A stretch of 64,000 nt of DNA from Desulfovibrio sp. 86. GTDB taxonomy: Bacteria > Desulfobacterota > Desulfovibrionia > Desulfovibrionales > Desulfovibrionaceae. Below the pieces are notes generated by a model, which was not told the origin of the DNA, did not search any database, and was given only the letters and a program-made list of their open reading frames with translations. The stretch lies in assembly GCF_902702915.1 (NCBI RefSeq), contig NZ_LR738849.1, positions 620,001-684,000 on the forward strand, in the 5' to 3' direction. The position numbers were made by a program, and so were the translations under genes. Below, piece after piece: positions 39,969-49,243 of this stretch (position 1 is its first letter; each line of letters starts with the position of its first letter).

Positions 39969-41741
39969 ATGGCCCGCGCGGTACTTTTTGGCACTCCAGT
40001 TTCTCCCGGCATAGCCATTGGCCGGGTGCGCTTCATGCACAAGCTGCGGCAGGATGAAGAGCGGCGCATCACGCCCGCTGAAGTGGCGGCCGAGCAGGCC
40101 GCCCTGCGCCTTGCGGCTGAAAACGTGCGCGTTTCCCTGCAAAACACCATGGACAACGTGCCCGAAGACCTTGCCGAATACCGTGAGGTTATCGCCGCGC
40201 AGATGGAAATGGCCCGCGACGCCAAGCTGCTCAACACAGCCTCCGCGCGCATCGAACAAAAGCTCATTGCCGCGCCCTGGGCCCTGCGCCTGACTGTTGA
40301 CGAGCTGTGCGCCCTGTTCCGGGGCATGGACGACCCCTATCTGCGTGATCGTGCGCAGGATATCCGCGCGGTGGGTTTACGCCTGCGCGAGAGCCTTTCT
40401 GCTGGCCCTTCCGAAACGCGGGGCGCTGCTGAACCGGGCGTGCTGGTGGCCGAAGATCTTTCTCCCGCCGATGTTATGGAACTGAACCTGGACTGCGTGC
40501 TGGGCATCCTGACCACCGAGGGCGGCCCCACCTCGCACACGGCCATCCTTTCGCGCAGCCTGCGTATTCCCTGCCTTTCCAGTGTTACCGGTCTTGTGAC
40601 CGTGGCCAGGGAAAACGAGCAGGTCATCATTGACGGCCTTGGCGGCTGCGTGCTGCTGGACCCGGATGAGGCGGACATGGCCCGCTATGAGGCCCGCCGC
40701 CTTGAATACACTGGATGGGAAGAATTCACGCTCAAGACGGCCCGCTGGCCCGCTGAAATGTGCGATGGCGTGCGTGTGGTGGTTCAGGCCAATCTGGAGA
40801 GCAGCGACGAGCTTGCGGCAGTGCCGTGCAGCGGCGCCGACGGCGTGGGCCTGTACCGCACGGAGTTTGCCTATCTCAAGGGCCGTCTGCCCGACGAAGA
40901 AGAACTGCTGGCCGAATACGCCCTTGTGGCCCAAAAAATTTCACCGGAGCGCGTTGTTTTTCGCACCCTCGACGTGGGCGCGGACAAGATGCTGCATGCC
41001 CAGGCGGCCCTCAAGGAACCCAACCCCGCCCTGGGCCTGCGCGGCATACGCTTTTGCCTGCGCCATCAGGGACTTTTTCGCACGCAGTTGCGGGCGCTCA
41101 TGCGCGCGGGGGTGCACGGCAACGTGGCCATCATGCTGCCGATGGTTTCAGCCATGGACGAAGTGCAGCAGGTGCGCCGCATCATACAGGAAATGCATCA
41201 GGAACTCAGCGCCCAAAACCTGCAGCACGCGGGCGAACTGCCCCTTGGCGTCATGATAGAAACCCCTGCGGCGGCCCTCATCTGCGACGCCCTTGCCAGG
41301 GAATGCGACTTTTTCAGTATTGGCACAAACGATCTCATACATTATATTATGGGCATAGACCGCAACAACCGCCATGTGGCGTATCTCAATGAACCCCTGC
41401 ACCCCGCCGTCGTGCGCTCGCTCAAACACATTGTTGACGCCGCGCACCGCGAAGGCATAGGAGTTTCCGTCTGCGGCGAACTGGCGTCCGATCCGCTGGG
41501 CATGGCACTGCTGCTGGGCATGGGGGTAGACACCATATCCGCGGCGCCGCGTTTTGTGCCTGGCCTGAAACACCTCATCCGCCAGCTCAGCGCCGAAACC
41601 TGCATGGAACTGGCCCACAGCGTGCTCATGAGCACGGATGTGGCCGCTTCCCGGCGCATGGTTCGTGAACAGTTGCATCAATCCCTTGGGCCTGAACTGG
41701 CCTTTCACACCACCAGCCTTTTGATCCATAGCCAGCCATGA
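39969..41741 (+). CDS. ptsI: Phosphoenolpyruvate-protein phosphotransferase (enzyme I)
   Basis: A 590-residue enzyme I that autophosphorylates from PEP and donates to HPr. The phospho-histidine loop TEGGPTSHTAILSRSLRIPC lies near residue 190, and the PEP-binding barrel has RTEFAYL, LDVGADK, NPALGLRGIRF, MLPMV and FFSIGTNDLIHYIMGIDRNN (in parts). Length is normal. It starts one base after the HPr stop and overlaps smpB by 4 bp. Confidence 0.95.
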   Translation: MARAVLFGTPVSPGIAIGRVRFMHKLRQDEERRITPAEVAAEQAALRLAAENVRVSLQNTMDNVPEDLAEYREVIAAQMEMARDAKLLNTASARIEQKLIAAPWALRLTVDELCALFRGMDDPYLRDRAQDIRAVGLRLRESLSAGPSETRGAAEPGVLVAEDLSPADVMELNLDCVLGILTTEGGPTSHTAILSRSLRIPCLSSVTGLVTVARENEQVIIDGLGGCVLLDPDEADMARYEARRLEYTGWEEFTLKTARWPAEMCDGVRVVVQANLESSDELAAVPCSGADGVGLYRTEFAYLKGRLPDEEELLAEYALVAQKISPERVVFRTLDVGADKMLHAQAALKEPNPALGLRGIRFCLRHQGLFRTQLRALMRAGVHGNVAIMLPMVSAMDEVQQVRRIIQEMHQELSAQNLQHAGELPLGVMIETPAAALICDALARECDFFSIGTNDLIHYIMGIDRNNRHVAYLNEPLHPAVVRSLKHIVDAAHREGIGVSVCGELASDPLGMALLLGMGVDTISAAPRFVPGLKHLIRQLSAETCMELAHSVLMSTDVAASRRMVREQLHQSLGPELAFHTTSLLIHSQP

Positions 41742-42193
41742 GCCAAAAAACATCGCCTTCCACCATCGCCGTCAATAAAAAGGCCCGCCACCTCTACGAA
41801 CTTTCCGAGTTCACCGAGGCGGGCATTGTGCTTACCGGCCCCGAAGTCAAAAGCATCCGCGCGGGCAAGGTCAACTTCATCGACAGTTATGTTGACTTTC
41901 GCAAGGGCGAAGCCTGGCTTGTCTCGCTGCACGTGGCCCCATACTCCAATGCGGGCTACGCGCCGCAGGAGCCCGATCGCGCCCGAAAACTCCTGCTGCA
42001 CCAGCGCGAAACCGCCAAATTGGCTGGCCTTGTGGCCCAAAAGGGCCTTACGGTCGTGCCTGTGCGCGTGTATCTCAAGCGGGGCAAGATCAAGGTGGAG
42101 CTGGCCGTTGGCCGGGGCAAAAAGCTGCACGACCACCGAGAAAGCCTCAAAAAACGCGCTGAAGAAAGAGACATGGCCCGCGAGATGGCCTAG
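41738..42193 (+). CDS. smpB: SsrA-binding protein
   Basis: A 151-residue SmpB, the tmRNA partner for ribosome rescue. Features are INKKARHLYELSEFTEAGIV-like text (VNKKARHLYELSEF), LTGPEVKSIRAGKVNFIDSY, YSNAGYAPQEPDRARKLLLH (in parts) and the basic tail KKLHDHRESLKKRAEERD. Its ATG overlaps the ptsI stop. The ssrA RNA gene was not found in the window. A perfect hairpin lies 50 bp after the stop. Confidence 0.95.
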   Translation: MSQKTSPSTIAVNKKARHLYELSEFTEAGIVLTGPEVKSIRAGKVNFIDSYVDFRKGEAWLVSLHVAPYSNAGYAPQEPDRARKLLLHQRETAKLAGLVAQKGLTVVPVRVYLKRGKIKVELAVGRGKKLHDHRESLKKRAEERDMAREMA

Positions 42194-42596
42194 CTTTTCA
42201 GGGGCAGTACCCCCCTGCGCGCAGACATTTTGACGTTTGAAGCCGCTGGCTTTGGCGCGTAACCACGCGGCCAGCCAGCGCTCACGTTCCCAGGGCGGGG
42301 GCTTGCCTTTGCCCCGCCGGAGCAATGGCGCAACACCATTGCCCGCAAAAAGATAGTTCAGCCCCATTGATACGTGATGCGCCACGCCGCCGCTTTGGCA
42401 GGACAGGCACGCCCCAGGAACTCCCGCCATCGGCGGGGTCATTGGCGTGTTTGTTGCGGCATGGCACAGGCCTGACATGACGAAGGCTGGCGTTTTGCAG
42501 GACAGAGGCGCGTATACCGCTGGCGCAAACAGTTCAGCACACGTCTGACCCGCCGCCCGGCTGCCGGACGGAGGTTTTTTACGGGCACGGAAAAGC
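42194..42596 (+). other. Gap between smpB and comEC with a strong hairpin
   Basis: 403 bp without a supported gene. At 42244-42280 CGCTGGCT pairs with AGCCAGCG and an inner CGCGT with ACGCG, a likely smpB terminator or 3' hairpin without T-run. A second GGCGGGG/CCCCGCC stem lies near 42294-42320. The comEC ribosome site may be the GGAA just before ATG 42597. Confidence 0.5.
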
Positions 42597-45353
42597 ATGC
42601 GTTATCCGCCACTGCAAGCCCCGCTGTTCTGGCAGACCTGCCTGTGCTTCTGGATAGGCGGCATTGCCGCCGCCGTATGGCCGCACCAGACCCTTCTTTG
42701 TTTTTTCCTTTTACTTCTGGCGGATAAACGCCTGTGGCAGGCAGCCCCACTGGCTTTCTGCGCTCTGCTGGCGCTGGCGGGTCTGCTGACGGCGCAGTGG
42801 CAGTTGTACGGCAGCCCGTGGCGGCACGGCTTTTCCGACCCGGAACGGCCCCCCTGGTTGGCGCAGGCAGGCAAAAAAGTGCGGGTTTGCGGCACTGTCA
42901 CCGACAGCCAGGGATTGCCCGACCAGCGTTTGCGGCTTTTGCTCGCTGATCTGGCCCCAGAGGGGGACGGACATCCGGAACAGGCCAGAGGCGGGAACAC
43001 GGCTACGCCAGCCCCCGCGCAGACTGTGCCAAAATCCGGCCTGGCCGCGCCTTTATCCAGCCAGAACATGCCATTGTCAGGCCAGACGGCGCTCACCTGG
43101 GAACATCCCCCTTCGCACCCATTGCCGGGGCAAATCCTTTGCCTCAGTCTCCGGCCCATGCCCATGCAGGGTTTTGCCAACAAGGGACAGGCCGCGTGGG
43201 AACTCTGGTGGGCCGCGCAGGGCGTCTACTGGCGCATGTGGACTCAGGACAGGCGCGCAGACCCCCAACTGCACGGCGAACCAGGGCGTTCCAGCCGCTG
43301 GCGCGAGGCCCTGCGCGCAGATTTTCTCGCAGCTCTGGTTGCTCCCCGGTCGTTGCCCCTTGCAGACCATGCCGCGTCCTCCGCGCTTTCTGACGCCGCC
43401 CCAAAGCCTTCAGCCCACTCTCCTCCTCCCGGCGCGGAAGACATGCCTCAGGGCAAGGCCATCCTGCTGGCCCTGCTCTTTGGCGACAGGCAGTATCTCG
43501 ATCAGGCCACGCTGAACAATTTTATCGCAGCCACCCTGGTACACAGCCTGGCCCTTTCGGGGCAACACCTTGTTATCGCGGGTATGCTCGGGCTGGCCTG
43601 CGTGCTGACTTTGGCGCGCTTGCGGCCTGGCATCTATCTTCACCGGCCACACACGCTCTGGGTCATACTGGCCTCACTGCCTCCGGCCCTTGCCTATTTA
43701 TGGCTGGGCAACGCCCCCGCGTCGCTTTTGCGGGCCACGGTCATGCTCTTTGTGGTGGCTCTGTGGTTGACCATAGGCCGCCCGCGCACCACCCTGGATG
43801 CCCTGTGCGCGGCGCTGCTGTGCATCACAGTGGCCGCGCCGCTCAATGTGTTTGATACAGGGCTGCAACTCTCGGCCCTGTGCGTGGGGGCCATCGGTCT
43901 GAGCCTGCCCTGGCTGCGGGAACTCATGCCGGGATTTGACGGTGCGCCCACGTCAGGGTGGCGCGCGCGCCTGGCCCAATGGGGACGCGCCCTGCTGCGG
44001 ATTTTTCTTGTTTCGCTCTGCATCCAGGTGGTTCTGCTGCCGCTGAACATGCTGCTTTTCGGCAATGCGGGGTTCTGGTTTCCGCTCAATGTGGCGTGGC
44101 TTCCTGTGGCCGATCTTTTTGTGCTGCCCGCCTCTGTGCTGGGCCTGGCATGCGCGGCCCTTGGCCTGGAAACATTGGCCCGCCTGGTTCTGGATCTGGC
44201 GACCCTGCCCTGCCAATGGCTGGTGGACCTGCTGGCCTGGCTGGCCGCAAACGATCTTTTGCTGGCGCCCTCCATGCTGCGCCCCCACTGGACGGCCCTG
44301 CCGGCTTTTGCCGCCCTGCTCACGGCTCTGGCCTTCAAGGCAGGACGCCCCACCCTGCCGGCAGCGGCGCAACGTCTGTTGCTGGCAGGGGGACTTCTGC
44401 TGCTGGTCGGCCCCATGCTGCGGCTGGCGGAACGCCTTTCGCCCGAAATCCGCCTGGAGGTGCTGGACGTGGGCCAGAGCCAGGCCGTTGCGCTGCGACT
44501 GCCGGGGCACATGCGCCTGCTGCTGGACGGCGGCGGCAGCGCTTCGCCGCGCTTTGACCCCGGCCAGAACATCGTGGCCCCGGTGCTGCTCTACAACGAC
44601 GGTCCCCGCCTGAAGGCCGTGCTCAACAGCCACCCGGATCTGGATCACATGGGGGGGCTTGTGCATATCCTGCGGCAGTTCTCTGTAAGCGCCTTTTTTG
44701 ACAACGGGCGCGACAGCGGCGACGCCAGAGGCGGCTGGGCCGCCATATGGGCGCAAACACGCCGACAATACGGGGCCCAGCCCCTTGCCCAAGGGGATGT
44801 GCTGCAACTGGGCGACCCGGCCTATGGTCTGCAACTGGAGATACTGCACCCGCCGCGCACCGACAGGAGCGCACGCGGCGCGGGCACTGCCGCCCGCGAA
44901 ACCTGGGACGGCAACAACGCCTCGCTGGTGGCACGGCTGACCCGCTATGGACAGGGGCTGGCGCTCATTCCGGGCGACGCCGAACGCCGCTCGCTACGCC
45001 ACATGATTGATCAGGGGCTGGACCTGCGGGCCCAGGTGCTGGTGCTGCCCCATCACGGGTCGGACAGCAGCTATCTGCCCGATCTGTATGAGGCCGTACA
45101 GCCCGAAGTTGCGGTGGCGGCCTGCGGCTTTGAAAACCGATACGGATATCCGGGAAAAAAGGTACGGGAGTGGCTGGACAGCGCGGGGATTCCCCTGCTG
45201 TTCACAGGTCGGGACGGGCAGATAAGCATGAGCTGGACAAGCGCGCCGGGCCGCGCAAAACGGAAAAATGAAGCCGCACATACAACCCTGCGCGTGCAGA
45301 CGCAAAGGCCACTGCACGAAAATCCTGCCCACGACGAGCAGGCAGAGGAATAG
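42597..45353 (+). CDS. ComEC/Rec2-family DNA internalisation protein
   Basis: A 918-residue protein with the ComEC layout: N-terminal hydrophobic segments and OB-like region (GKKVRVCGTVTDSQG), the competence channel domain (LLFGDRQYLDQATLNNFIAA, LVHSLALSGQHLVIAGM), and a C-terminal metallo-beta-lactamase-like domain (LEVLDVGQSQAVALRLPG, LNSHPDLDHMGGL, LVLPHHGSDSSY). In competent bacteria it carries single-stranded DNA across the inner membrane; many non-competent bacteria keep a homologue. Residues 120-160 are a Ser/Pro/Gln-rich insert. It ends just before a palindromic element. Confidence 0.88.
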   Translation: MRYPPLQAPLFWQTCLCFWIGGIAAAVWPHQTLLCFFLLLLADKRLWQAAPLAFCALLALAGLLTAQWQLYGSPWRHGFSDPERPPWLAQAGKKVRVCGTVTDSQGLPDQRLRLLLADLAPEGDGHPEQARGGNTATPAPAQTVPKSGLAAPLSSQNMPLSGQTALTWEHPPSHPLPGQILCLSLRPMPMQGFANKGQAAWELWWAAQGVYWRMWTQDRRADPQLHGEPGRSSRWREALRADFLAALVAPRSLPLADHAASSALSDAAPKPSAHSPPPGAEDMPQGKAILLALLFGDRQYLDQATLNNFIAATLVHSLALSGQHLVIAGMLGLACVLTLARLRPGIYLHRPHTLWVILASLPPALAYLWLGNAPASLLRATVMLFVVALWLTIGRPRTTLDALCAALLCITVAAPLNVFDTGLQLSALCVGAIGLSLPWLRELMPGFDGAPTSGWRARLAQWGRALLRIFLVSLCIQVVLLPLNMLLFGNAGFWFPLNVAWLPVADLFVLPASVLGLACAALGLETLARLVLDLATLPCQWLVDLLAWLAANDLLLAPSMLRPHWTALPAFAALLTALAFKAGRPTLPAAAQRLLLAGGLLLLVGPMLRLAERLSPEIRLEVLDVGQSQAVALRLPGHMRLLLDGGGSASPRFDPGQNIVAPVLLYNDGPRLKAVLNSHPDLDHMGGLVHILRQFSVSAFFDNGRDSGDARGGWAAIWAQTRRQYGAQPLAQGDVLQLGDPAYGLQLEILHPPRTDRSARGAGTAARETWDGNNASLVARLTRYGQGLALIPGDAERRSLRHMIDQGLDLRAQVLVLPHHGSDSSYLPDLYEAVQPEVAVAACGFENRYGYPGKKVREWLDSAGIPLLFTGRDGQISMSWTSAPGRAKRKNEAAHTTLRVQTQRPLHENPAHDEQAEE

Positions 45354-45362
45354 ATATCTTTT

Positions 45363-45420
45363 GTGGGGGAGGGACCCTTTTGCAAAAGGGTCCCTCCCCC
45401 ACACCCCCTCCCCCTAAAAC
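45363..45420 (+). repeat. Palindromic element copy F, after comEC
   Basis: The core is 45363-45402 (GTGGGGGAGGGACCC, TTTTGCAAAA, GGGTCCCTCCCCCAC), a perfect palindrome starting nine bases after the comEC stop and oriented with it, followed by ACCCCCTCCCCCTAAAAC. Confidence 0.85.
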
Positions 45421-45630
45421 CTTTATTATGTTTTAGGAGTGGGAGCTCCAGAGACCGTACTTTCTTGATATCACGCGCTGTAATGTTGTCATTCTGCCGA
45501 AAAATGCGATTTTCGCCTGGGTACTCGCTACATTGCGGAGCGCAGCATTCTTGAGCAGCATTAGATCAGGCAATCATTTTCAAAGTCATACCGCTCTAAA
45601 TGTAGGAAACTATGTCCTGTCGGGATGCGC

Positions 45631-46017
45631 CTAGGCCTGCTGGCAAACGGACTCCACACCCAGATGCTCCTTCCCCCACTGGTAGAGTTCTTTCAGGGTT
45701 GGCAGCAAACGCCAGCCTTGCGGGGTCAGGGCATATTTCACGCGGCGTACCTTGCCCGAAGCAAGTTCCGTTTTGCTGACCAGACCGTCGCGTTCCAGCT
45801 CTTTCAGGCATTTGCCAAGCATCATGTTGGTTATGCCCCTCACTTCGCGGCCAAGGGCATTGAATCCGCAGCCGCCCGTGTCGGCCAGATGCCAGAGAAT
45901 GGGCAATTTCCATTTGCCGCCTATGAGGTTAAGGGCGTGGATGAGGGGACAAGGAATATCATATACACTTTCACGCGGCAGTGCCGTACTGTAGCCCACC
46001 GTCATCTTTGCCTTCAT
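45631..46017 (-). CDS. HxlR-family transcriptional regulator
   Basis: A 128-residue winged-helix regulator with the family signature CPLIHALNLIGGKWKLPILW and the recognition region NALGREVRGITNMMLGKCLK, then ELERDGLV. The cysteine in CPL is the conserved redox-sensing candidate of some HxlR proteins. ATG 46017 has AAGGAG nine bases upstream, preferred over a start 57 bases earlier. It is divergent from a flavin reductase gene, whose expression it probably controls through the dyad between them. Confidence 0.9.
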   Translation of the reverse strand: MKAKMTVGYSTALPRESVYDIPCPLIHALNLIGGKWKLPILWHLADTGGCGFNALGREVRGITNMMLGKCLKELERDGLVSKTELASGKVRRVKYALTPQGWRLLPTLKELYQWGKEHLGVESVCQQA

Positions 46018-46095
46018 GCCTGACGCTCCTTGAAAAGCCTTGTGCGACGGGATGTTGACCGCATTTTGCGGCACAGGTGAAAACCCGTATTCCAG

Positions 46096-46128
46096 GTTAG
46101 AAAAAACTGCGTACTTGTTTTCTAACCC
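46096..46128. promoter_or_regulatory. Operator candidate between hxlR-type gene and flavoprotein gene
   Basis: GGTTAGAAAA (46096-46105) and TTTTCTAACC (46119-46128) are perfect 10-bp arms with a 13-bp centre containing GTAC. The dyad is placed in the divergent promoter gap, fitting binding by a dimeric HxlR regulator. Confidence 0.6.
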
Positions 46129-46215
46129 GCCCTTCTTTTAAAGTATATCTGTCGATACAACGCGCCGAACGCAGGCGCAAGAATGAAACCCCGTACTGTT
46201 CATAAGGAGAAAACC

Positions 46216-46866
46216 ATGAAATATTACGCCATTAACGGAAGTGCCAGAAAAAAGCACAATACGGCCACTGTGCTGGCCAAGGCTCTTGAAGGCGTGGCCG
46301 CAGTGCAGCCTGACGCACAGACCGAAATGCTGCACCTCTATGACTACACGTATAAAGGCTGTATCAGCTGTTTTGAATGCAAAAAGCTTGGCGGAAAGTC
46401 CTATGGAAAATGCGCCGTAAAGGACGATCTGGCCCCAATACTGGAAAAAATTTCTCTCGCTGACGGCATTATCTTTGGCTCGCCCATCTATTTCAAGGGC
46501 ATTACGGGCGAAATGCGTTCATTTTTTGAACGCTTTCTTTTCCCTTACCTGGTATATGACGCCACCTATTCTTCCATTGCCCCCAAGAAGATGAAAACAG
46601 CCTTCATCTACACAATGAACGTCACTGAAGCCTTCATGCGGAGCATGGACTATCCCGAACATCTCTCCGGAATGGAGTATTTTACGGGCAGGATGCTGAC
46701 GCCGCCCTCGGTGCTGTATGTGAACGACACCTGTCAGTTTACGGACTACAGCAAGTACAAGGTGGAGTGCTTCTCCGAAGAAGCCAAGCTCAAACACAAA
46801 AATGAAGAGTTCCCCAAGGACTGCCAGAAGGCCTTTGAACTGGGCATGGCCATGGCCCGACCCTGA
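46216..46866 (+). CDS. Flavodoxin-fold NAD(P)H-dependent reductase with cysteine cluster
   Basis: A 216-residue protein of the NADPH-dependent FMN reductase / iron-sulfur flavoprotein group. The FMN-phosphate loop is INGSARKKHNTATV near the N-terminus; GCISCFECKKLGGKSYGKC gives a compact Cys pattern (C-x2-C-x2-C then C) that may hold an Fe-S cluster; IIFGSPIYFKGITGEMRSF is the family's flavin-contacting segment. AAGGAG lies before ATG 46216. The divergent HxlR-type regulator suggests induction by an electrophile, quinone or similar stress; the substrate is unknown. Confidence 0.85.
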   Translation: MKYYAINGSARKKHNTATVLAKALEGVAAVQPDAQTEMLHLYDYTYKGCISCFECKKLGGKSYGKCAVKDDLAPILEKISLADGIIFGSPIYFKGITGEMRSFFERFLFPYLVYDATYSSIAPKKMKTAFIYTMNVTEAFMRSMDYPEHLSGMEYFTGRMLTPPSVLYVNDTCQFTDYSKYKVECFSEEAKLKHKNEEFPKDCQKAFELGMAMARP

Positions 46867-46878
46867 GGTAGTTAAGTT

Positions 46879-46910
46879 CATGAGCGGCGGGCGGCCGCCC
46901 GCCGCTCATG
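46879..46910 (+). terminator. 32-bp perfect palindrome after the flavoprotein gene
   Basis: CATGAGCGGCGGGCGG (46879-46894) and CCGCCCGCCGCTCATG (46895-46910) are exact inverse complements with no spacer, 12 bases after the stop. It can act as a bidirectional hairpin for this gene and the convergent mutM, though no T-run follows. Confidence 0.65.
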
Positions 46911-47012
46911 ACGCCGGACTGCCAGCATCTTTGGCTGCGACGTTGACTGCCGCAGCGCAGCACAACACCTTCAACGCCAACATCCTTTACAATCCTGTCT
47001 GCTTATATGGCC

Positions 47013-47984
47013 TTACCGTTGGCACTGCGAACAGTACACGGTGCCACGCCCTGCGACTCTGGCTTTTTCAAGGGGGTGGCCGCATTTTTTGCAGGGTTGG
47101 CCGCCACGTCCATAGACCGCAAAGGTATTCTGAAATGCGCCTGCATTGCCGTCGGCGTCCTTGTAATCACGAATGGAACTGCCGCACTGTGAAATGGACA
47201 GCAACAGCACGTCCTGCAACGCTTTCAAGAGGCTATCCATTTGATCACGGGTGAGATCTGCCGCTTTGCGACGCGGGTCAATGCCTGCCGCAAACAGGCT
47301 TTCATCCGCATAGATGTTGCCCACGCCAGCCAGGATTTTCTGATCCAGCAGCACAGCCTTGATGGCCGATTTTCTGCCAGAGAGGCTTTTGGCGAAATTT
47401 TTGGGCGTCAGGGTCAGGGGTTCCGGGCCAAGTTCGCTCCAGAAGGGCCAGCGATCAAATATCTCGGGCGTGCCCGCCAGCACGAGGCCGAATGCGCGCA
47501 CGTCGTCGAAAAACAGACGGCGCGGCCCTTCGTCCATGTCAGAGGCCGTGTCCTTCAGCTGATCCTGTGCGTCTTTCACCTGAACGAAAGGCGTATGCCC
47601 GTCACGCGCCGCAGCAGTATCTTTCTGAGTCTCTACCTGCGAAGCGGGAATATCCAGATCAAAAACGCAACGGGTGTGCGGGCCTGGGGCTGTTTGGGGC
47701 GCATAGGTCATAAGCCGCCCGGTCATGCGCAGATGCACGGCAAGCCGCAGGTCTTTGCACCCACGCACAGCGGCATTTTCTGCGTTTGAGGCGTCAAGCT
47801 GCAACAGGAGCAGCTTGCCGCGCCGCCCGACTTCCGCAATGCGGCAGCCGCGCAGATTTTCCAGCGGAAGGCTGAGAGGGTGCTGGCTGGTGGCGCGCAG
47901 CACTTGGGCGTTGGTGATAACGCAGCCCTGCACATGCGGCCGCAAGGTTCGGGCGATGGTTTCTACTTCTGGCAGTTCGGGCAT
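47013..47984 (-). CDS. mutM: Formamidopyrimidine-DNA glycosylase
   Basis: A 323-residue Fpg that removes 8-oxoguanine and cleaves the strand. The catalytic PELPEVETIARTLRP start (Pro after Met removal, Glu next), HLRMTGRL, the helix-two-turn-helix GVGNIYADESLFAAGIDP, and the C-terminal zinc finger CKKCGHPLEKARVAGRGTVY with CSQC are all present. ATG 47984 has GAGGAAC upstream; longer starts lack family sequence. An insert of roughly 35 residues (around VETQKDTAAARDGHTPF) makes it longer than the usual ~270-290. Confidence 0.93.
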   Translation of the reverse strand: MPELPEVETIARTLRPHVQGCVITNAQVLRATSQHPLSLPLENLRGCRIAEVGRRGKLLLLQLDASNAENAAVRGCKDLRLAVHLRMTGRLMTYAPQTAPGPHTRCVFDLDIPASQVETQKDTAAARDGHTPFVQVKDAQDQLKDTASDMDEGPRRLFFDDVRAFGLVLAGTPEIFDRWPFWSELGPEPLTLTPKNFAKSLSGRKSAIKAVLLDQKILAGVGNIYADESLFAAGIDPRRKAADLTRDQMDSLLKALQDVLLLSISQCGSSIRDYKDADGNAGAFQNTFAVYGRGGQPCKKCGHPLEKARVAGRGTVYCSQCQR

Positions 47985-48683
47985 GATGTTCCTCTGTTTG
48001 CCGGAAAGATAAGACATTCTGCCCGCATGGCAAGACATTGCAAACGGCTTGCTCGCAGACACAAAGGGCGACACGGCCCAAGCCCATTGTGGCGCATGCC
48101 AACGCAGACCACCACATTTACTTTTCTACAACTGACGCCTGTTCCCATACAAGCAAGAGCCGTCTTTCTGTCAAATAGCATCCATCATACACAGCGAAGC
48201 CATAATACCCTGACATAACGAACCAAAGCGAGACTCACGGATGGCATTGCGCGGCGCGGAGGGAGATCGCGAGCGCAGCGAGGAAGCTCCCGCAGCAGGG
48301 GCCGCGCAGCCCTCGCGGAATTATGGCGTTTGGAAAGCCCTTGGCGGCCAGCCCGTGGGAGTGGAGGTATACGACAAGCCCAGCGGGGTCGTCCGGGGGG
48401 AGTGCAGAGGGGGCCTCGCCAAAAGGATTGTGTCTGGCAGCCCCCCGAGGCCCCCATCTGCCGCCCGCCGCGCAGGCGGCCCAAACTAAATAAAAGAAAA
48501 GCCGCCGTGCCCGCAGGGCACACAAACCATCTCTCGAAGGACAAGCCCTGCTTTGCTTTCTCTTGAAGCCTTGCAGCGGAAGTTTCGCCATCCCGCCGCG
48601 CAGGCCCCCCCAACAACACAAAAAAGCCGCCATGCCCACAGACACAGCAGCCCCAAAAATCAACCTCAGACGACAACTCCGCC
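47985..48683 (-). other. Long gene-free region between mutM and rimM
   Basis: 699 bp on which no supported gene is seen. An open frame on the minus strand (48185-48778) runs into rimM and has Arg/Gly/Pro-rich, low-quality sequence. Short repeats occur (AAAAGCCGCCGTGCCC near 48495 and AAAAGCCGCCATGCCC near 48625) with a GTGCCC/GGGCAC hairpin. The region marks one side of the split trmD/rimM operon. Confidence 0.5.
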
Positions 48684-49232
48684 CTACAGGTCCTGTTTTT
48701 TCTCCGAACTATCCGAAAGATAAACATCCAGCAGCCCATCCGGCGGATCAATAACCACAGCCGGGGCCTCCACGTCAAAGCCCACGATAAACTCTGGCCT
48801 GGCGGGAAAAAGCACTTCCCGGTCGTCGTCCGTCATGATGACCCACAGTTCCAGATCAGCGGGGTACTCGAAGTGGTCGAGCCTGCCGATGCGCTGCCCG
48901 TTGGGCAGCAGGACATCCCCGCCGAGCAGGTCTTCCAGATAGACCTCATCGTCATCAGGTTCGGGCAGGGTTTCGCGCTTTGCGAGCAGCTTGTAGCCCC
49001 GGAAGTTTTCGGCGGCGGTGCGGTCTGCCACGCCTTCCAGCAAGAGCAGCGGGCGGCCTTTATGGCTGCGCACTGCAAGGGGCCGGATAGGACGTGGGGC
49101 GGCATCGCCCGCCTGAATCCAGAGGGGGGTGGTCAAAAGCAAGGGGGAGTCCGCATACCAATCGATGCAGATCTCCCCTTTGATACCGTGGGGCCGCGCA
49201 AGCGTGCCCATATGAATCCATGAATCCGCCAT
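48684..49232 (-). CDS. rimM: 16S rRNA maturation factor RimM
   Basis: A 182-residue RimM, needed for 30S head assembly and S19 binding. Family features are WIHMGTLARPHGIKGEICID, GVADRTAAENFRGYKLLA, EVYLEDLLGGDVLLPNGQRI and the PRC-barrel part LFPARPEFIVGFDVE. ATG 49232 is the best start, 12 bases after the khpA stop; earlier starts overlap that gene. It is normally followed by trmD, which is here 14 kb away on the other strand. Confidence 0.93.
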   Translation of the reverse strand: MADSWIHMGTLARPHGIKGEICIDWYADSPLLLTTPLWIQAGDAAPRPIRPLAVRSHKGRPLLLLEGVADRTAAENFRGYKLLAKRETLPEPDDDEVYLEDLLGGDVLLPNGQRIGRLDHFEYPADLELWVIMTDDDREVLFPARPEFIVGFDVEAPAVVIDPPDGLLDVYLSDSSEKKQDL

Positions 49233-49243
49233 AGTATCCGGCG

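Noticed and set aside
42194-42596. tmRNA (ssrA) next to smpB
   Set aside because: The gap has hairpins but no tRNA-like ends or tag-coding frame that could be recognised.
48185-48778. A 197-codon minus-strand frame between mutM and rimM
   Set aside because: It overlaps rimM, is Arg/Gly/Pro-rich without pattern and lacks a ribosome site, so the region was left as non-coding.
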